Below, piece after piece: positions 36,141 to 47,838 of a stretch of 64,000 nucleotides of DNA. The first letter of the stretch is position 1, and each line of letters opens with the position of its first letter. A program made the translations under genes and the position numbers. The DNA lies in contig WPIO01000127.1 in NCBI GenBank assembly GCA_009760855.2, positions 793,501 to 857,500 on the forward strand, read 5' to 3'. Source of the DNA: Cristatella mucedo. Its lineage: Eukaryota; Bryozoa; Phylactolaemata; Cristatellidae. The notes beneath the pieces are model-generated. The model made no database searches, was not told the DNA's origin, and worked only from the letters and a program-made list of their open reading frames with translations.

Positions 36141-37140
36141 GACGAACTGGATGCTTGCTTTACCGACATTCGATCCTGGATGTCGGAAAATTTCTTGAAA
36201 CTAAATGACGATACAACTGAACTGCTGCTTATAGGAAAACCTAAGCGTGTGGCTGGATTAAACTGCTTTCAACTTCTAATAGGTGACGCTGTTGTGTGAC
36301 CATCACCACGTGCTCGAAATTTAGGTGTCGTTTTCGACAGCTACCTCAATTTTAAAAGCTTCATTCAGAAGAATGCTTCTACAGCTAGCCATCACATCCG
36401 CTCCCTATCCAAGATTAGAAGCTGTCTCCCACAGTGGCTTGTAAAAAATTTAACTAGCTCTTTAGTTCTGTCTCAGCTTGATTATTGTAATTCCCTTTTG
36501 GCTGAGCTACCAAAGAAAGCAACTAGGCCACTGCAGCTGACTATGAATATGGCTGCAGCCGTATTCATAGTCATCGTTAATAGTCTTCAAGTCCCAGAGG
36601 TTTGAGCACGTGTCTCCTTTGCTAAAAGAGCGACGATGGATGCCAGTTGAGCAACGGGAACAGAGCAAAGTTCTTACCCTGACTCACAAGGCCCGCCACG
36701 GCTTGGCTCCTTCGTACCTAGCTGGACTGCTGCATCAATTTCAGCCTGTTCGCGCCCTCAGGTCCTGTGTGGACAATAAATTAGCTGTTCCAATTCTGCA
36801 CTTTCGGACTGTTGGCGACAGAAGCTTTAGCGCTGCAGGTCCTAAGCAGTGGAACTCGCTTCCACGATTCCTAAGCAGCAGCAACTACTCTCCTGCTGCC
36901 GACTATGGCTCATCATTTTAAGCGGTCCTGAGCTGCTACTTCCATGCTACTCACCACCTCAACTGCTCTCCTGACTCTGCTATGGTTCCCACTTTCTCTC
37001 CGTCGCGTGAGACTAAGTCTGTTGGCTACCGAATACGTACCGAAAGCCACTTAGGCTGTGAGTGTGCTATACAAAACACAAAATACCCGCATAGTCTTTA
37101 TGATTTAGTGGAGTTACAGATAGAGATACATTACATTACA
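36141..37140 (+). mobile_element. L2 family B copy nested in family A
   Basis: Starts DELDACFTDIRSWMSENFLK (end of the RT palm), then NLGVVFDSYLNFKSFIQKNA, DNKLAVPILHFRTVGDRSFS and the B tail GATACATTACATTACA. An early stop and a fold-back rearrangement at 36539 to 36590 inactivate it. Full 3' end, truncated 5' end. Confidence 0.85.
36539..36572. repeat. Near-perfect 34 bp palindrome
   Basis: GACTATGAATATGGCTG followed by its reverse complement with one mismatch pair. Sister copies of LINE family B lack the second arm. Confidence 0.9.
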
Positions 37141-37770
37141 GCTGGTGCAAAACTCTGCAGCTAGGCTTGTCTGTCGCGAGCGTCGCAGCTGCCACACCAT
37201 ACCAATTCCCCCTGACCTGCACTGGCTACCAGTCAAGCAACGGATCGACTTTAAGATTTTGTCGCTTACTTTTAGGTCCCTTTATTCGTTGGCTCCAGCC
37301 TACCTATCTGATCTACTCCCCCACCAGGCCAAACATCGTACCACCTACTTTTCGGAAACTAACTGTTTCCCTGTACCTCGTTCAAACCTCAAATCCTTCG
37401 GAGACCGTGCCTGTAGTACGTATGCTCCCAAAGCCTGGAACTCACTCCCGATTTGCGTTACGACATCCCTGACTCAATCACATTAAAAAAATTGAAAGCG
37501 CACCTTTTTATGACAGCATTTAGTTGGTCCCTGTGATTCTTCCTGTATGTGGTTATTCGTGCTGACACTGTGCATATTGCCACTAACCACATGTGCTTGC
37601 TGACCCTGTGAAGGTCACCCCTAACCATTTTATTCGTGTTGTTTATCAAGCATGGTACCACTCACCATTCGATGATGTTTCCTTTGTAGCAAATTTAAAG
37701 TGCCTAGAAAGAGATTGAGTTATCTGAGGGGGCTTTATCAAGTGTATTAATATTATTATCATTATTATAA
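37141..37770 (+). mobile_element. L2 family A copy, 3' part (after nested insertion)
   Basis: Continues [18 protein letters not shown] to YAPKAWNSLPICV and the hairpin tail with ATT repeats. Pairs with 35696 to 36140. Confidence 0.85.
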
Positions 37771-38084
37771 GCATTTTTACAGATATAGACAAAGCTTCAG
37801 TTTTACCCTCTGGTGGTTCAAGCTACGATACGGAAACACCGATGAGGCTTCAACCGCCGTATATTCGGCTGGCACTTGCAGTGCAACAAGTGCAAGTTCA
37901 ACCCTTCGTCTGAGTTCCGACTGCCTTTCGCATCCTCTCGCCCCGGCCTGCCTGCCACAGGCGGCCTACGTCGCTGCGTTAGGGCGAGCCAGCGTGCAGT
38001 AGCTGAGTGCCGACACGCTCTAAGGTCAAACAAGCTAGGCTTACTTAATTGGCTGTGTTACGGCGACGCAGCAGTCAAGTCTAG

Positions 38085-39071
38085 CCACTTGTCAGGTTAC
38101 CCAAAGGAAATACTGTCCAGAGATGAGAAGGGAATTTTTGTAAACTGTGATAACCACAGCTTGAACCTTTTCAGGAGTTAATGCTGCAAGTCAGATTCCG
38201 CCATCACTAACTTTTTGGAACAATAAGGAGCACCTACTTATTTTTTCAAGATCAACTCTGAGGTGGGAAGAACTTTGGAAAGTATTAGCAATTATTGTCA
38301 AATGTGACTCTGCAGCAAGGTAGAGTACAAGAGTAGAGGTTTTGAAAGCTACTATTAATGGATGCCGTTTTGGTACAGCATCTTGAAGGAGATTGACCTC
38401 ATTCAGAAAAGACTGCAGGATCCAAAGATGAACTTTACAGATTCCTGTTGTGATTTCCGCTCTCTTTAGATTGATTTCTCAAGGCTACGAGAAGACCTGT
38501 GCTAAGAATCACTGACAGATGCCAAAACGAGACGTGAATTATGGGGAGTTGCAGTTGAATGAAGAATCCGCCCAAGGACACTGACGCCTGTTGAAATATC
38601 TCAAGATCTTAGTCTAACGGCAACTTAGAAGTAAATTTCAAAAAGAATCATGAAGGACACCATAGACTACCTGTGACCAGAAATTACAATGGGGTTTTAC
38701 CGGCTCACACATCCTGATGCGAGATATGGTTTTGTGCTGGAAATTGAGCAGCTTTTGAAGACGCTTGACCAGACCAAACTCCACCAGCAAAATGTCTAGA
38801 TCTTGGATACTTCTGTTTTTCTGAAGTTGACGGAACAGAAATGTACAAAGAAATACGTAACTGTAAAATGCTTCTTTCCAGGCGTCGCGATTCGACACTA
38901 GCAGCACCACTGGAACACAAGTCTTTCATTATCATTCACGGAGAACACGTGTTTCCTAATTTGAGAGTTGCCTTGCAAGCTCTTCTCACTGTAGCTGAAT
39001 CAGTTGCCGATAGTGAAAGTTCCTTTAGGAAGCTGAATATAGACCTGTTTTATCTGGGAGAGCATCGATAA
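38085..39071 (+). pseudogene. Decayed hAT-superfamily transposase (ZMYM1 / DUF4371-like)
   Basis: Three-frame reading gives ordered pieces of one hAT transposase. SGYPKEILSRDEKGIFVNCDNHSLNLF (split: Gly-Tyr near 38093, CDNHSLNL near 38148) matches the RNase H-like core. LKEIDLIQKRLQDPKM lies near 38385, DAKTRRELWG near 38520, and FPNLRVALQALLTVAESVADSESSFRKL near 38953 matches the C-terminal hAT dimerisation region. There are many stops and frameshifts, so it cannot encode active transposase. It ends directly at a minus-strand L2 tail. Terminal inverted repeats were not identified. It lies in the intron between gene B exons 2 and 3. Confidence 0.75.
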
Positions 39072-39360
39072 TAATAATAATGATAATAATAATAATAATG
39101 CACTTGATAAAGCGCCCTCAGAGAACTCAATCTCTCTCTAGGTGCTTTAAATTTGCTGTAAAGTGAAATGCAATTGAATGGTGAGTAATATCATGCTTGA
39201 TAAACGAACAAAATGAATAACATGGTTAGGGGTGACATGCACAGGGTCAGCATATAAATGTGGTTAGTAGCAGCATGCACAGTGTCAGCACGCATAAGCA
39301 CATGAAGGAAGAATCATAGGGACCCACTAAATGCTGTCCCAAATAGGAGTGTTTTCAAGT
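39072..39360 (-). mobile_element. L2 family A 3' tail, antisense
   Basis: (ATA)n, hairpin tail, 3' UTR and the AAATGCTGTCCCAAATAGGAGT end of the coding region, read on the minus strand. Abuts the hAT remnant. Confidence 0.8.
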
Positions 39361-39450
39361 TCTTAACAAACTTGATAAAGCGCCCTCAGAGAACTCAATC
39401 TCTCTCTAGGCGCTTGACATTTGCTGCAAATGAAACACGATTGGTAGGGG
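39361..39450 (-). mobile_element. Second L2 family A tail, in tandem
   Basis: CTTGATAAAGCGCCCTCAGAG to ATTTGCTGCAAATGAAAC repeats the tail motif directly after the previous copy, without its own ATA run. Confidence 0.7.
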
Positions 39451-40041
39451 GAAGATCGACCCTCAGATTGTTTTGTTAAGCATAAAGAAAGAAATACTGG
39501 AAAATATTGAATTTCAAACCATAGTAGTCCAGTTTGCCACGTTCAACACCAAAACTATTCACCTACGTTAAAGCTGGGCTGGTTACCTTTTACCTTGACT
39601 ACAGTTAATAAAACTTTCTCGACCAGATATGCCGGCTAGCGTGTATTTTTTTGCATTTATTCAGTGGCAGAGCTATTTTGCAGCAATTACTGACAAGGGG
39701 ACGGGAGGTCATTTGTAGCATAGCCCCCTTCCCCTAAAGGTCTCACTACGCCTCTGCTGGGGCGAGCGATAAGCGGCAGCTGCAGCGGTCTGGTGCTGCA
39801 GCGGTCTGATGCTGCAGCGGTCTGATGCCGGCTCCGATGCCGGCGCGGTGCAGCGCATTACCTGCAGCGAAGTGCATTCCGGCACGCGTTTCAGCGTCCT
39901 GTAAAAGAAGACAGCCACGCCCTCGAGCGGACCGCAGCTAAGCAAAAAGATAAAGCTGGATGGGAGGGGGTGTGGGCGTGGTTAGATCACGTGACTTTCA
40001 GTGAGGGAACACCCTGGCTGGCGTTCGCTGCGGCGGCTCAC

Positions 40042-40359
40042 CTGGTGTGCGTTTGAAGTGTCGCCGGACTCTTCCACTGCCCCTTCGACTGCCCAAATGA
40101 TGACGCCAGCCGTCAGGCTACAGGCTGTGCTCAGCACGAGGAACAGCGTAGAGGCGCCACGTAGGTCGAAGCCTTCGGCGAGCGCCTGCCAGCGGCGGCG
40201 GCTGCTGCTGCTCAGCTCCGAGCATTGTGAGGACCTGTCGTAGAGCAAGGCGCGTCGAACCACTAGTCCGACCTTCTCCACAGCCCGCGCTCGCTCGGCG
40301 GCTTCCATGATGCCCTGCGTCCGATGCCCAAGGTCCGGAATGAGCGAGTCGAGCAGGCG
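40042..40359 (-). CDS. Gene B exon 2: cytoplasmic region and transmembrane anchor
   Basis: 318 nt, 106 codons, phase 0 at both ends. Acceptor ACTCCCCTTGGCAG|CGC, donor CACCAG|GTGAGC. The peptide has an Arg/Glu-rich cytosolic part and one hydrophobic segment at about 69 to 91 (core TLFLVLSTACSLTAGVIIWA), followed by an acidic stretch EESGDTSNAHQ. No signal peptide is seen, so type II topology is predicted, as in gene A. An in-frame ATG at codon 18 could serve as a start if this is the first coding exon. Otherwise the N-terminal exon lies upstream, beyond the two LINE copies (40434 to 42465), and was not found. Confidence 0.7.
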
Positions 40360-40433
40360 CTGCCAAGGGGAGTTCCCGGTAGGGAATTTCCCGGCAGGAA
40401 AGCCCTTCTTGAGCATTTTCACTTTACTGCAGA

Positions 40434-41472
40434 CGACTCTCGACTCACTTGCTGCATGCATTGATGACATCCGCACATGGATGGCAGCAAATTTTCTAAA
40501 ACTAAACGATGATAAAACTAACCTACTAGTTATGGGCAAACCCAGTGTGAATCACAGATTGGAAAGGCTGACTCTCAAAATTGGCCCTGCCAGCATATCT
40601 CCAGTTAAATCAGCTCGAAATCTAGGTGTCATATTCCAAAGTGACCTCTCGTTAGACGATCATATCAGCTCCACAATCAAATCCGCCTATTTTCAGCTTC
40701 ATAACATTGCTAAAATTCGGGCTTGTTTAGATAAGGATACCAGGCCCAAGTTGGTCCATGCATGCGTGACATCCCGTCTCGACTTCTGAAACTCACTGCT
40801 TACTGGCCTACCAGCATGTGCGATCAGGCGATTGCAGCTGGTGCAAAACTCTGTAGCTAGGCTTGTCTGTCGTGAGCGTCACAGTTGCCACGTTACTCCA
40901 CTTCTCGCCGACCTTCACTGGCTACCAGTCAAGTAACGAATTGACTTTAAGGTTTTGTCGCTCACTTTTAGGTCACTTCATTCTATGGCTCCAGCCTATC
41001 TCTCCAACATACTCCCCCATCAGGCCAAGCATCGTACCACCCGCTTTTCGGAATCCAACAGTCTACAAATACCTCGTACAAACCTTAGATCCTGTGGAGA
41101 CCGTGCATTTAGTTCATATGCTCCCAAAGCCTGAAACTCCCTCCCGACCTTCGTCAGAACATCCCCTGACCTGACCACATATAAAAAGAATTTAAAAACA
41201 CACCTATTTAGGACAGCATTTAGTGGGTCCCTATGATTCGTCCTTGATGTGCTTATTCGTGCTGACACTGTGCATGCTGCCACTAACCACATTTGCATGC
41301 TGACCCTGTGCATGTCACCCCTAACCATATTATTCATTTAGTTTGTTTTTCAAGCATGGTTTTACTTACCATTCGATTGCATTTCACTTTACAGCAAATG
41401 TAAAGCGTCCAGAAAGAGATTGAGTTCTCTGAGGGCGCTTTATCAAGTGCATTATTATTATTATATTATTAT
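40434..41472 (+). mobile_element. L2 family A, 5'-truncated copy upstream of gene B
   Basis: LNSLAACIDDIRTWMAANFL, GVIFQSDLSLDDHISSTIKS and later C-terminal blocks, with stops at 40788 and 40935 and the hairpin tail with ATT repeats. Lies just upstream of gene B exon 2 on the other strand. Confidence 0.85.
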
Positions 41473-42468
41473 CTCTTCTCGCCTGGGCATCACTGGGACT
41501 GAATTGCAATGGTTAAGACCCTAGCTCAGTGGGAGACTAAAGAGTATTGATGCGAATGGACACAAATCGTCCGAGGAACCTCTGAGATGTGGGGTACAGC
41601 AGGACTCTGTGTTCGGTCCAGCTCTATTCACGGTTTGTACTCCCCATCTTGCCGATGTGATTGCTAGGCACAATCTAGGCTTTCACGTCTATGCAGATGG
41701 CACTCAGTTGTACCTTTGCTTTGGTCCTTCCCAGACCTCGAGCACGTTATTTCTCTACACACCCTTGCTGTATGTATTATTGACATCTCACATAGACGGC
41801 TGCAAACTTTCTTAAATTAAATGACGACAAAACCAACTTAATAGTTACGTAAACCAAGTGGGATTCAGAAATTGAGTAACCTCAGGCTCGGAATCGGCTC
41901 TGCCAGCATATATCTTGTTGAATCTGCACAAAATCTAGGTGTCATGTTCCAAAGTGAGCTAAACAATCAAGTCTCCCTACTTTCAGCTGCACAACATTGC
42001 TAAAATGTGGGCTTCTTGGATAGGGATACTGCATCAAAATTGGCTAATGCAATCATGACATCTCGTCTCGACTTTTATAACGCACTGCTTGTGGATCTAC
42101 TAAGCATTGTGCTACTTGCCATTCGGAATCTAATCATTCACCTATACCTCGTACGAACCTCAAATTCTTTGAAGACCTTCCATTAGTTCGTATGCTACTA
42201 AAGCCTGGAACTTAGCTCCGACTTTCGTCACGACATCCCCTGACTTGACCTCATTTAAAAAGAAACTATAAACCCATTTATTTATCCCAGCATTTAGTGA
42301 GTCTACGTGATCTGTTGTTTAAGTGCTTATGCGTTCCGACACTGTGCAGGCTGCCACTAGCCATATTTGCACTCTGACCCTGTGCATGTCACCCCTAACC
42401 ACGTTATTGTCGTTGTTTATTGAGCATGCTATCATTAACCATTCAATCATGCTTCCTTTGCAGCAATT
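41473..42468 (+). mobile_element. L2 family A copy, older
   Basis: Begins further 5' than its neighbour (SSRLGITGTELQWLRP equivalent), with motif B decayed (GVQQDSVFGPALF) and the catalytic box changed to YADG. Many frameshifts, a large deletion near 42100, and the tail is cut at the solo LTR. Confidence 0.8.
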
Positions 42469-42472
42469 ATTC

Positions 42473-43202
42473 TGTAACCAGGCTAGGTTCGGTTGGCTGG
42501 GACCGGACGGCTGTAATGAGGGTCACCGGCTACCGGTGTCGGACCTACGGCATGGCCGGATGTGTGCAGTGAAGCTAGGTCACCGGGGCTCTTGGGTAGG
42601 AGAAGTTGGCCAAGTAAGTCGTGGTGCTGGAGGCTCCCGGTCTCGCCGAGTTATGCACCTGGATTCGTGCAGACGTGCTGCGGCGATGTGGCCACGAATG
42701 CAAGGCAACGAGTGCCCGAGGCCCAAGCGGAGCTGGATAGCTCGCTCGTTGTTGAGACTTGTGCATTCCGAGTTCCCCATGTAGCGTGTTTGTGACCCGC
42801 CCCCGTGTGTTGGCGTCTTTCGGTGGAAGCTCACGACTGTGGTAGTTTTCGACTCGGACTAGCCAAGCAGTTACTCAGCCAACCAGGTTTTGGACGGCGT
42901 ACGCTCGTACTGTTGGATTCGGAGTCGGTACAACCACAGGACTGCGGAAGCCGACTGACCAACTGACACGTTTGTTGGCACTTGCTGCGTCATCTTGTGC
43001 CCATATAGTGTGCTTTGTTTAGGACCCTCTCTGTAGACTTGTTTAGTTTCCCTGTTGTTGTTGGCGCATGCGTTGTTATAAAGAGGTTTACTCTGACGGC
43101 CGCTCGTCTTACCCTAGCTCGGCGGTATGGCGAGCGGCAGCGTGGCCGGAGTAAGGCAGGGTTTGGCGGGAATTAGCCTCTGAACCCTGGAACTCGGTTA
43201 CA
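42473..43202. mobile_element. Solo LTR of an LTR retrotransposon
   Basis: 730 bp segment that begins TGTAACC and ends GGTTACA, giving TG...CA ends with a perfect 7 bp terminal inverted repeat, and is flanked on both sides by ATTC as a possible 4 bp target-site duplication. It differs in base use from its surroundings (GC-rich between a LINE tail and the satellite). A TATA-like TTATAAAG is at about 43077. No gag or pol is present, so it is a solo LTR left by LTR recombination. Superfamily is undecided; a 4 bp duplication suits Gypsy-like elements but is weak evidence. The TATA position suggests plus orientation. Confidence 0.6.
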
Positions 43203-43249
43203 ATTCAAAAGTGACTTGGTTGGGATTTAGACATCGTGCTTAATAATAT

Positions 43250-45050
43250 GCATTCAAAATTGGAGCATTGAACAACCGATTTTGGCTCGTTTTGTAGCGG
43301 AATGGGGTGGATTGCAGTACTGGTCCGGGCCATTGCTGTCCACTGCCGTATTAGTCTGACAGTTAACCAGTCAGTCAGTGTGAATATGCCAGGGTTTCAC
43401 TTGGGATACAGCGAATCGTTTTTTATACTGATAATTGGAGTTTCGCGATGCCGATTTCTCATCAATTGGCAGCAAGTTGGAGTATTGGCCCGGGTCATTG
43501 CTATCGATTGCTGTTCATTGCTTGCAATCTTACTATCGCGATTTGTTGAAAGGATGTGATTGCACTTTAAACACAATGTGCTGTGACACGCAAAATCTTG
43601 GCCCTGTCACTTTTCGGTGATTTTCAATGGATCACAATGGATTGCCGTCTTTGCCCAGGCCATTGCCGTCGATTGCTATGCACTGCCCGAGATGGGATTC
43701 GTGGAGTGAGCTGAAAGTATGTGCAGGCCCCTAAGTGAGATTCTATAAGGAATAAGAATTGGAGCTTGGTGCAGCCGACTTGTTGTCGATCTGCCTAAGG
43801 ATTAAGATATGGCTCTTGTCATTGCTGCCGATTGCCGTTCATTGTTGACAATTGACGTGCAAAATGACTCGAAAAATCTACGGTTTCACTTTTGACCACA
43901 GTGACGTTCAATTCAATGAAAATTGGAGATTCGAGCACCCAATTTGTGGTCTATTTGCCATGAATTGTATTGGATTGCTGCTTCGAGCCAAGCTGTTGCT
44001 GTAGATTGTCATATATTGCCCGAGATTGTACGAGAGCCATCGGTTGAAACAATGTGGCTGTATTTCAAACAGTGCGCTTAAAAATGTGCATTCAAAATTC
44101 GGAGCGTTGAGAAAACAATTTCGGGGCAATTTGCATCGGATCGCTGTAGATTGCTGTATCGGCCCGGGCGGTTTCGTGTCGATTGCAGTGCATTGCTGCA
44201 GATTGGTAGAGGTAGTTGCCGTGAAATGACGCGATTACACACTAACCGAAGATTAGAGCAACGTGTAACCAATATTAGGAGCTTAAAGTGTGGGCATTCT
44301 GGTTGTTTTTCGGCGGATTGCCGTGGATTTTGGCATTTGCCCACACCATTGTAGTCTATTGCAGTGAATTGCTGCAGAATGGTGGAGACAATTATAATGA
44401 AACTGCGCTAGTTAACAATGACCGCAGAAGACGAGCAGCGTGCATTCATAGTTAAAGCTTGTAGTTTGATCACTGCGGTCGCTTAGCGCCGGATTGAGGT
44501 GGACTGCTGTAGGTGACAGGGCCGTTGCAGTTCATTGCATGAGAACGCGAACACACAATACAAAGAGATTTTGTAGGTTTACTTTGAACTTGAGTCTAGT
44601 CTTTTATGGAATGTAAATTAGAGCTTCCCGTTGGCGATTTGAAGAGATTTACAGTGGAATAAAGTGGATTGTGGTATTTTCCCAGGTCATTTAGGGCGAT
44701 TGCCGACTTAGAATCACAACTTCTGGATGGATGCACACTTTTCCGATTGGATGCACAACTTTTTTATTTTAAGTGAGTGTGCACGCAACAAAGTGCGCTG
44801 TAATATGCAATAAAAACTGAAGCTCGACGCAATCTATTCTAGTCGTTTTGCGGTGGATTCGACAAATTGAAGTGGATTGCGGTATTGGCTCACATGCAGG
44901 AGAAATGTTATGAGTACAATTTTCGCTGAGCATACTGTCATATGCAATCAAAATTGAGCTTTTAGAACAGATTTTCTTTGTTCCAAAGTGGATGGCGGTA
45001 TTGCCAAGCTCATTTGCATAAGTGAGCATGGGAATATTTACATATTAAAT
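43250..45050 (+). repeat. Satellite-like array 1 (~167 bp monomers)
   Basis: Diverged tandem monomers marked by a box like CATTGCTGTCGATTGC, at about 43331, 43496, 43661, 43820, 43994, 44169, 44347, 44523 and 44688, so the period is about 160 to 178 bp. Each unit also has a TTGGAGCTTCG-like box and a TTTCACTTTGG-like box. The first eight units align in order with array 2 at a constant offset of about 15.91 kb. No coding potential. Confidence 0.8.
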
Positions 45051-46503
45051 TTGGTTAGAATAGTTAGAATCGAATTTTTGTTCCAATCGAAATTTGAGCC
45101 CAGCAACGCCAACGGCTGATCGATTTTTCAAACTATTCCCAGACCTTCAGTTCTCGTCTTCTGACTTGGCTGCTTTAAACAGTTAACTAAAAACCTCAAT
45201 ATTTCTTCCTGCAAGAGCAAGTACAAGTGAACTGTCCTTTGCCTGCTAATACGTGTCGAAACTGTTCATGATATTACTATCCAGTTAGTATTATTCGTTT
45301 GAAGCATCTGTACAGCAGGTAGAGTGAACGTTGGTCTTGGGGAAGCGTATAAATATTGAACACTAATTATCACTGCTATTTCTAATGTTACCATACATAT
45401 TTTTATACGACGCGCCAATATATCCAGGCGCTTCGCACAAATTCCTCCAAGTGCAAAATAGAAGATTAGTACCAAAACTGACATTTTCGATATACCAACG
45501 TAACCTCGAGAACTCACTTCAGTTGCAAATAGGTTGCTCCTAGTCGTTAACCTCCTCAGTGTTTTCCACCCAGGGCGCAGTCAACTAAAAATGAATCAGT
45601 TTTTAGCGGTACCTATATATTTCAAGTAGCCCGATGCAAGAAGGCATGCCGGACAGCTTCACTAGTATTTTACTCAATCCAAGCGATCTTTATTGGATCG
45701 AAGCGATAGCCAAATTAATGAGGAGCAGGGTGTCGTGTACGAATCACGAAAAAGCACGAAAGCTCTTATTGGTAAGCATCTCGAACTTTTGACTCCGGTC
45801 GTGGGTTCGAGTGTTGCCGTAGGCAATTCTCTATTGCCAAGTGCTAGCGGTGGTGACACAGCAATTAAGAACATTCCGTCACTATATAAATGAGGCTGAT
45901 AAATTAGCTACCTGTATTATCATTATTATTCAACCAAACTCAACTGATCATGCACAATTAAACACGCAGGAACAAAAGTCGCTGTTCAATCTGAGCTGGA
46001 CAGATACAGATCTTTAGCGAAGACTTAAATGATGCTAAGTCAGCCCAGAGGGTGATGCAAAAGCACAAATTAAGTTCCTGCATGTACGAATTGATGAGCA
46101 GACCACCAACATATTTCAATTTGGGTGCCAGAAACTGAGACGACTGGAAGGTGCAGGTGATTCGAGAGCACACTTGATAACCGCGTACCGCCTATAGATC
46201 AAGACTGGTGCAAGTGAGTTAAGTCACGTGAAAGCCGGATTGGGGATCTCAAAACCGATTCGATGCTTGAAAGGGAGCCAGTGAAGCTCAGATTTAGGTG
46301 GCTTGAGACAGAAGCCATGCTTGCAGAAGGGCATACCGTTATCTGTGTGAAAACCCCAAATGCCACAACGGTCGGTGGGTATAACTGCTTGATACAGTGT
46401 AGCCTAGCCCTTGTCTATCAATCAAGACAGTCCTTTTGGAGAGTGACAGCACCTAACAATCCAGCTGCTAACCTTCAGCCACATTTGTGAATTGACTTAT
46501 GCT

Positions 46504-46506
<3 letters not shown>
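45051..46506. other. Intergenic stretch between array 1 and the GT repeat
   Basis: A B-box-like GGTCGTGGGTTCGAGT occurs at about 45797, but there is no matching A box. A signal-peptide-like minus ORF (45266 to 45517) is unsupported. Confidence 0.3.

Positions 46507-46576
<70 letters not shown>
46507..46576 (+). repeat. (GT)n microsatellite
   Basis: Near-pure GT of about 70 bp. The Thr/His ORFs on the other strand are artefacts. Confidence 0.95.
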
Positions 46577-46578
<2 letters not shown>

Positions 46579-47550
46579 CATGCCTGCATAGAAAAAATAT
46601 ATACATACATGTATACATAAATATATAGATACACACATATGCATACACAGAGTATGTACATGGCAAGCTTCCACTGTTCCAATTCTGTTCGAATGCAGGG
46701 TAACAGTGCGGTACTATTACAGCAGCACATGCTCTTGAGCAAATACAGACACGGGGATAATGCTGTTCAGACGAGCATCAAAAGTCACTTGCACATACAA
46801 GACGATTTTGGATTGTCACAAAAAGAAAATGCACAGCCATTGCCACCAACTGGCATACACAATGGGTCCCCTCCACAGGCATCTCGTTCTTGAACTAACT
46901 GCGGTTCAGGATATGACATACATGTGCGTCTCAAAAAGAATGAGGTGCATGGAGCAGCAGGGTGGTCGGCCTTTTCAACTTCTGCCCTGCAGCAGAGCGA
47001 AGGGTCATCTGTGCCAAAATGTTTTACATAAGAATGGCTGCTGCCGACAAGCAAGTGCAGTCCATTAGCCAGACACGGCTGAAGACAACAAACTCGAATG
47101 CATTGGCTGGGGTCTGGGTTCACACACAAGCTTGATGACAGTCCTGCTGAGCTACTTAGCTTGAAAGTGAGGGTTCTCCAGTTTGCCACTGCTGCTCGTC
47201 CCTGATAAAATGCAATCTTCAAATAGGGCCGTTTTCGACATCGAAGTGACTCCTTTGCACATGAAAATTGGTCGTAGTTCAAGTAGCAAAGCCCAAGTCA
47301 ACGGCTGATCACGACCAAGACTAGATGAGATTTGAACGGCTTCTAACTTCACTTCACCTGAACGTATATCTGTTGCCAAGCAAGTCGCCAGCCGATGCCA
47401 CTGCTCAGTCGTCGTTATGGCGAATATTACAGAGTAACACCATCTCGACTGCTGTCGTACTTGACAGCTACTTGCATCAGGGTAATACGGCTGTGGTGAC
47501 AATACTGATCGCACACACGAGGACAAATGAATTACATAGGCAAACACATC
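46577..47550. other. 3' flank of gene A
   Basis: Probably 3' UTR and intergenic DNA after the gene A stop. Long minus ORFs here use non-ATG starts and show no domain. Confidence 0.35.
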
Positions 47551-47838
47551 TCAGCTGTTCGTCCTTTCCAGATAGAAAATGCTAACGTGTGACAGCTTCG
47601 CGTCAATGAGTGTCTTACAGTCTCTATTTGGAGTGCATTCCACCTGCACAAGCACCTTTGCCGGCAGTGCGAAGTTGTACATTAAGGCTTGGTATACCGC
47701 ATGACTAGCAGTAACTGAGCCAGTGTCACTGTCGCCCCATGTCGTGTAAGCTATGCTAAGCGCTTCGCCATCAGTGCCATCGGGCGGCATCAGCTTTACA
47801 GAGCAGGCACCACGAGTTTCCTCTGGCTTAAGTATTAC
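47551..47838 (-). CDS. Gene A exon 6: C-terminal half of the TNF homology domain
   Basis: Terminal exon, 288 nt, 95 residues and a TGA stop. The acceptor is CTTGCTTTTAG|GTAATA (phase 0). Seen directly: a beta-rich sequence with NFALPAKVLVQVECTPN and then LSHVSIFYLE just before the stop. This matches the last part of TNF ligands, where a Phe-x-Leu strand and an alternating Val strand are followed by a short aromatic C-terminal strand. Two cysteines flank the final loop (VECTPNRDC) and one lies near the exon start, so a loop disulfide is possible. The usual Leu-x-x-Gly-Asp turn is replaced by LPAKV, so the match is by pattern. The joined model has about 433 residues. Confidence 0.7.
   Translation of the reverse strand, partial: VILKPEETRGACSVKLMPPDGTDGEALSIAYTTWGDSDTGSVTASHAVYQALMYNFALPAKVLVQVECTPNRDCKTLIDAKLSHVSIFYLERTNS

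Noticed and set aside
42323-42834. ORFs on both strands at 42.3 to 42.8 kb as genes
   Set aside because: They lie across the LINE tail and the solo LTR and have no domain.
46468-46742. His/Thr-rich ORFs
   Set aside because: Translations of the GT microsatellite.
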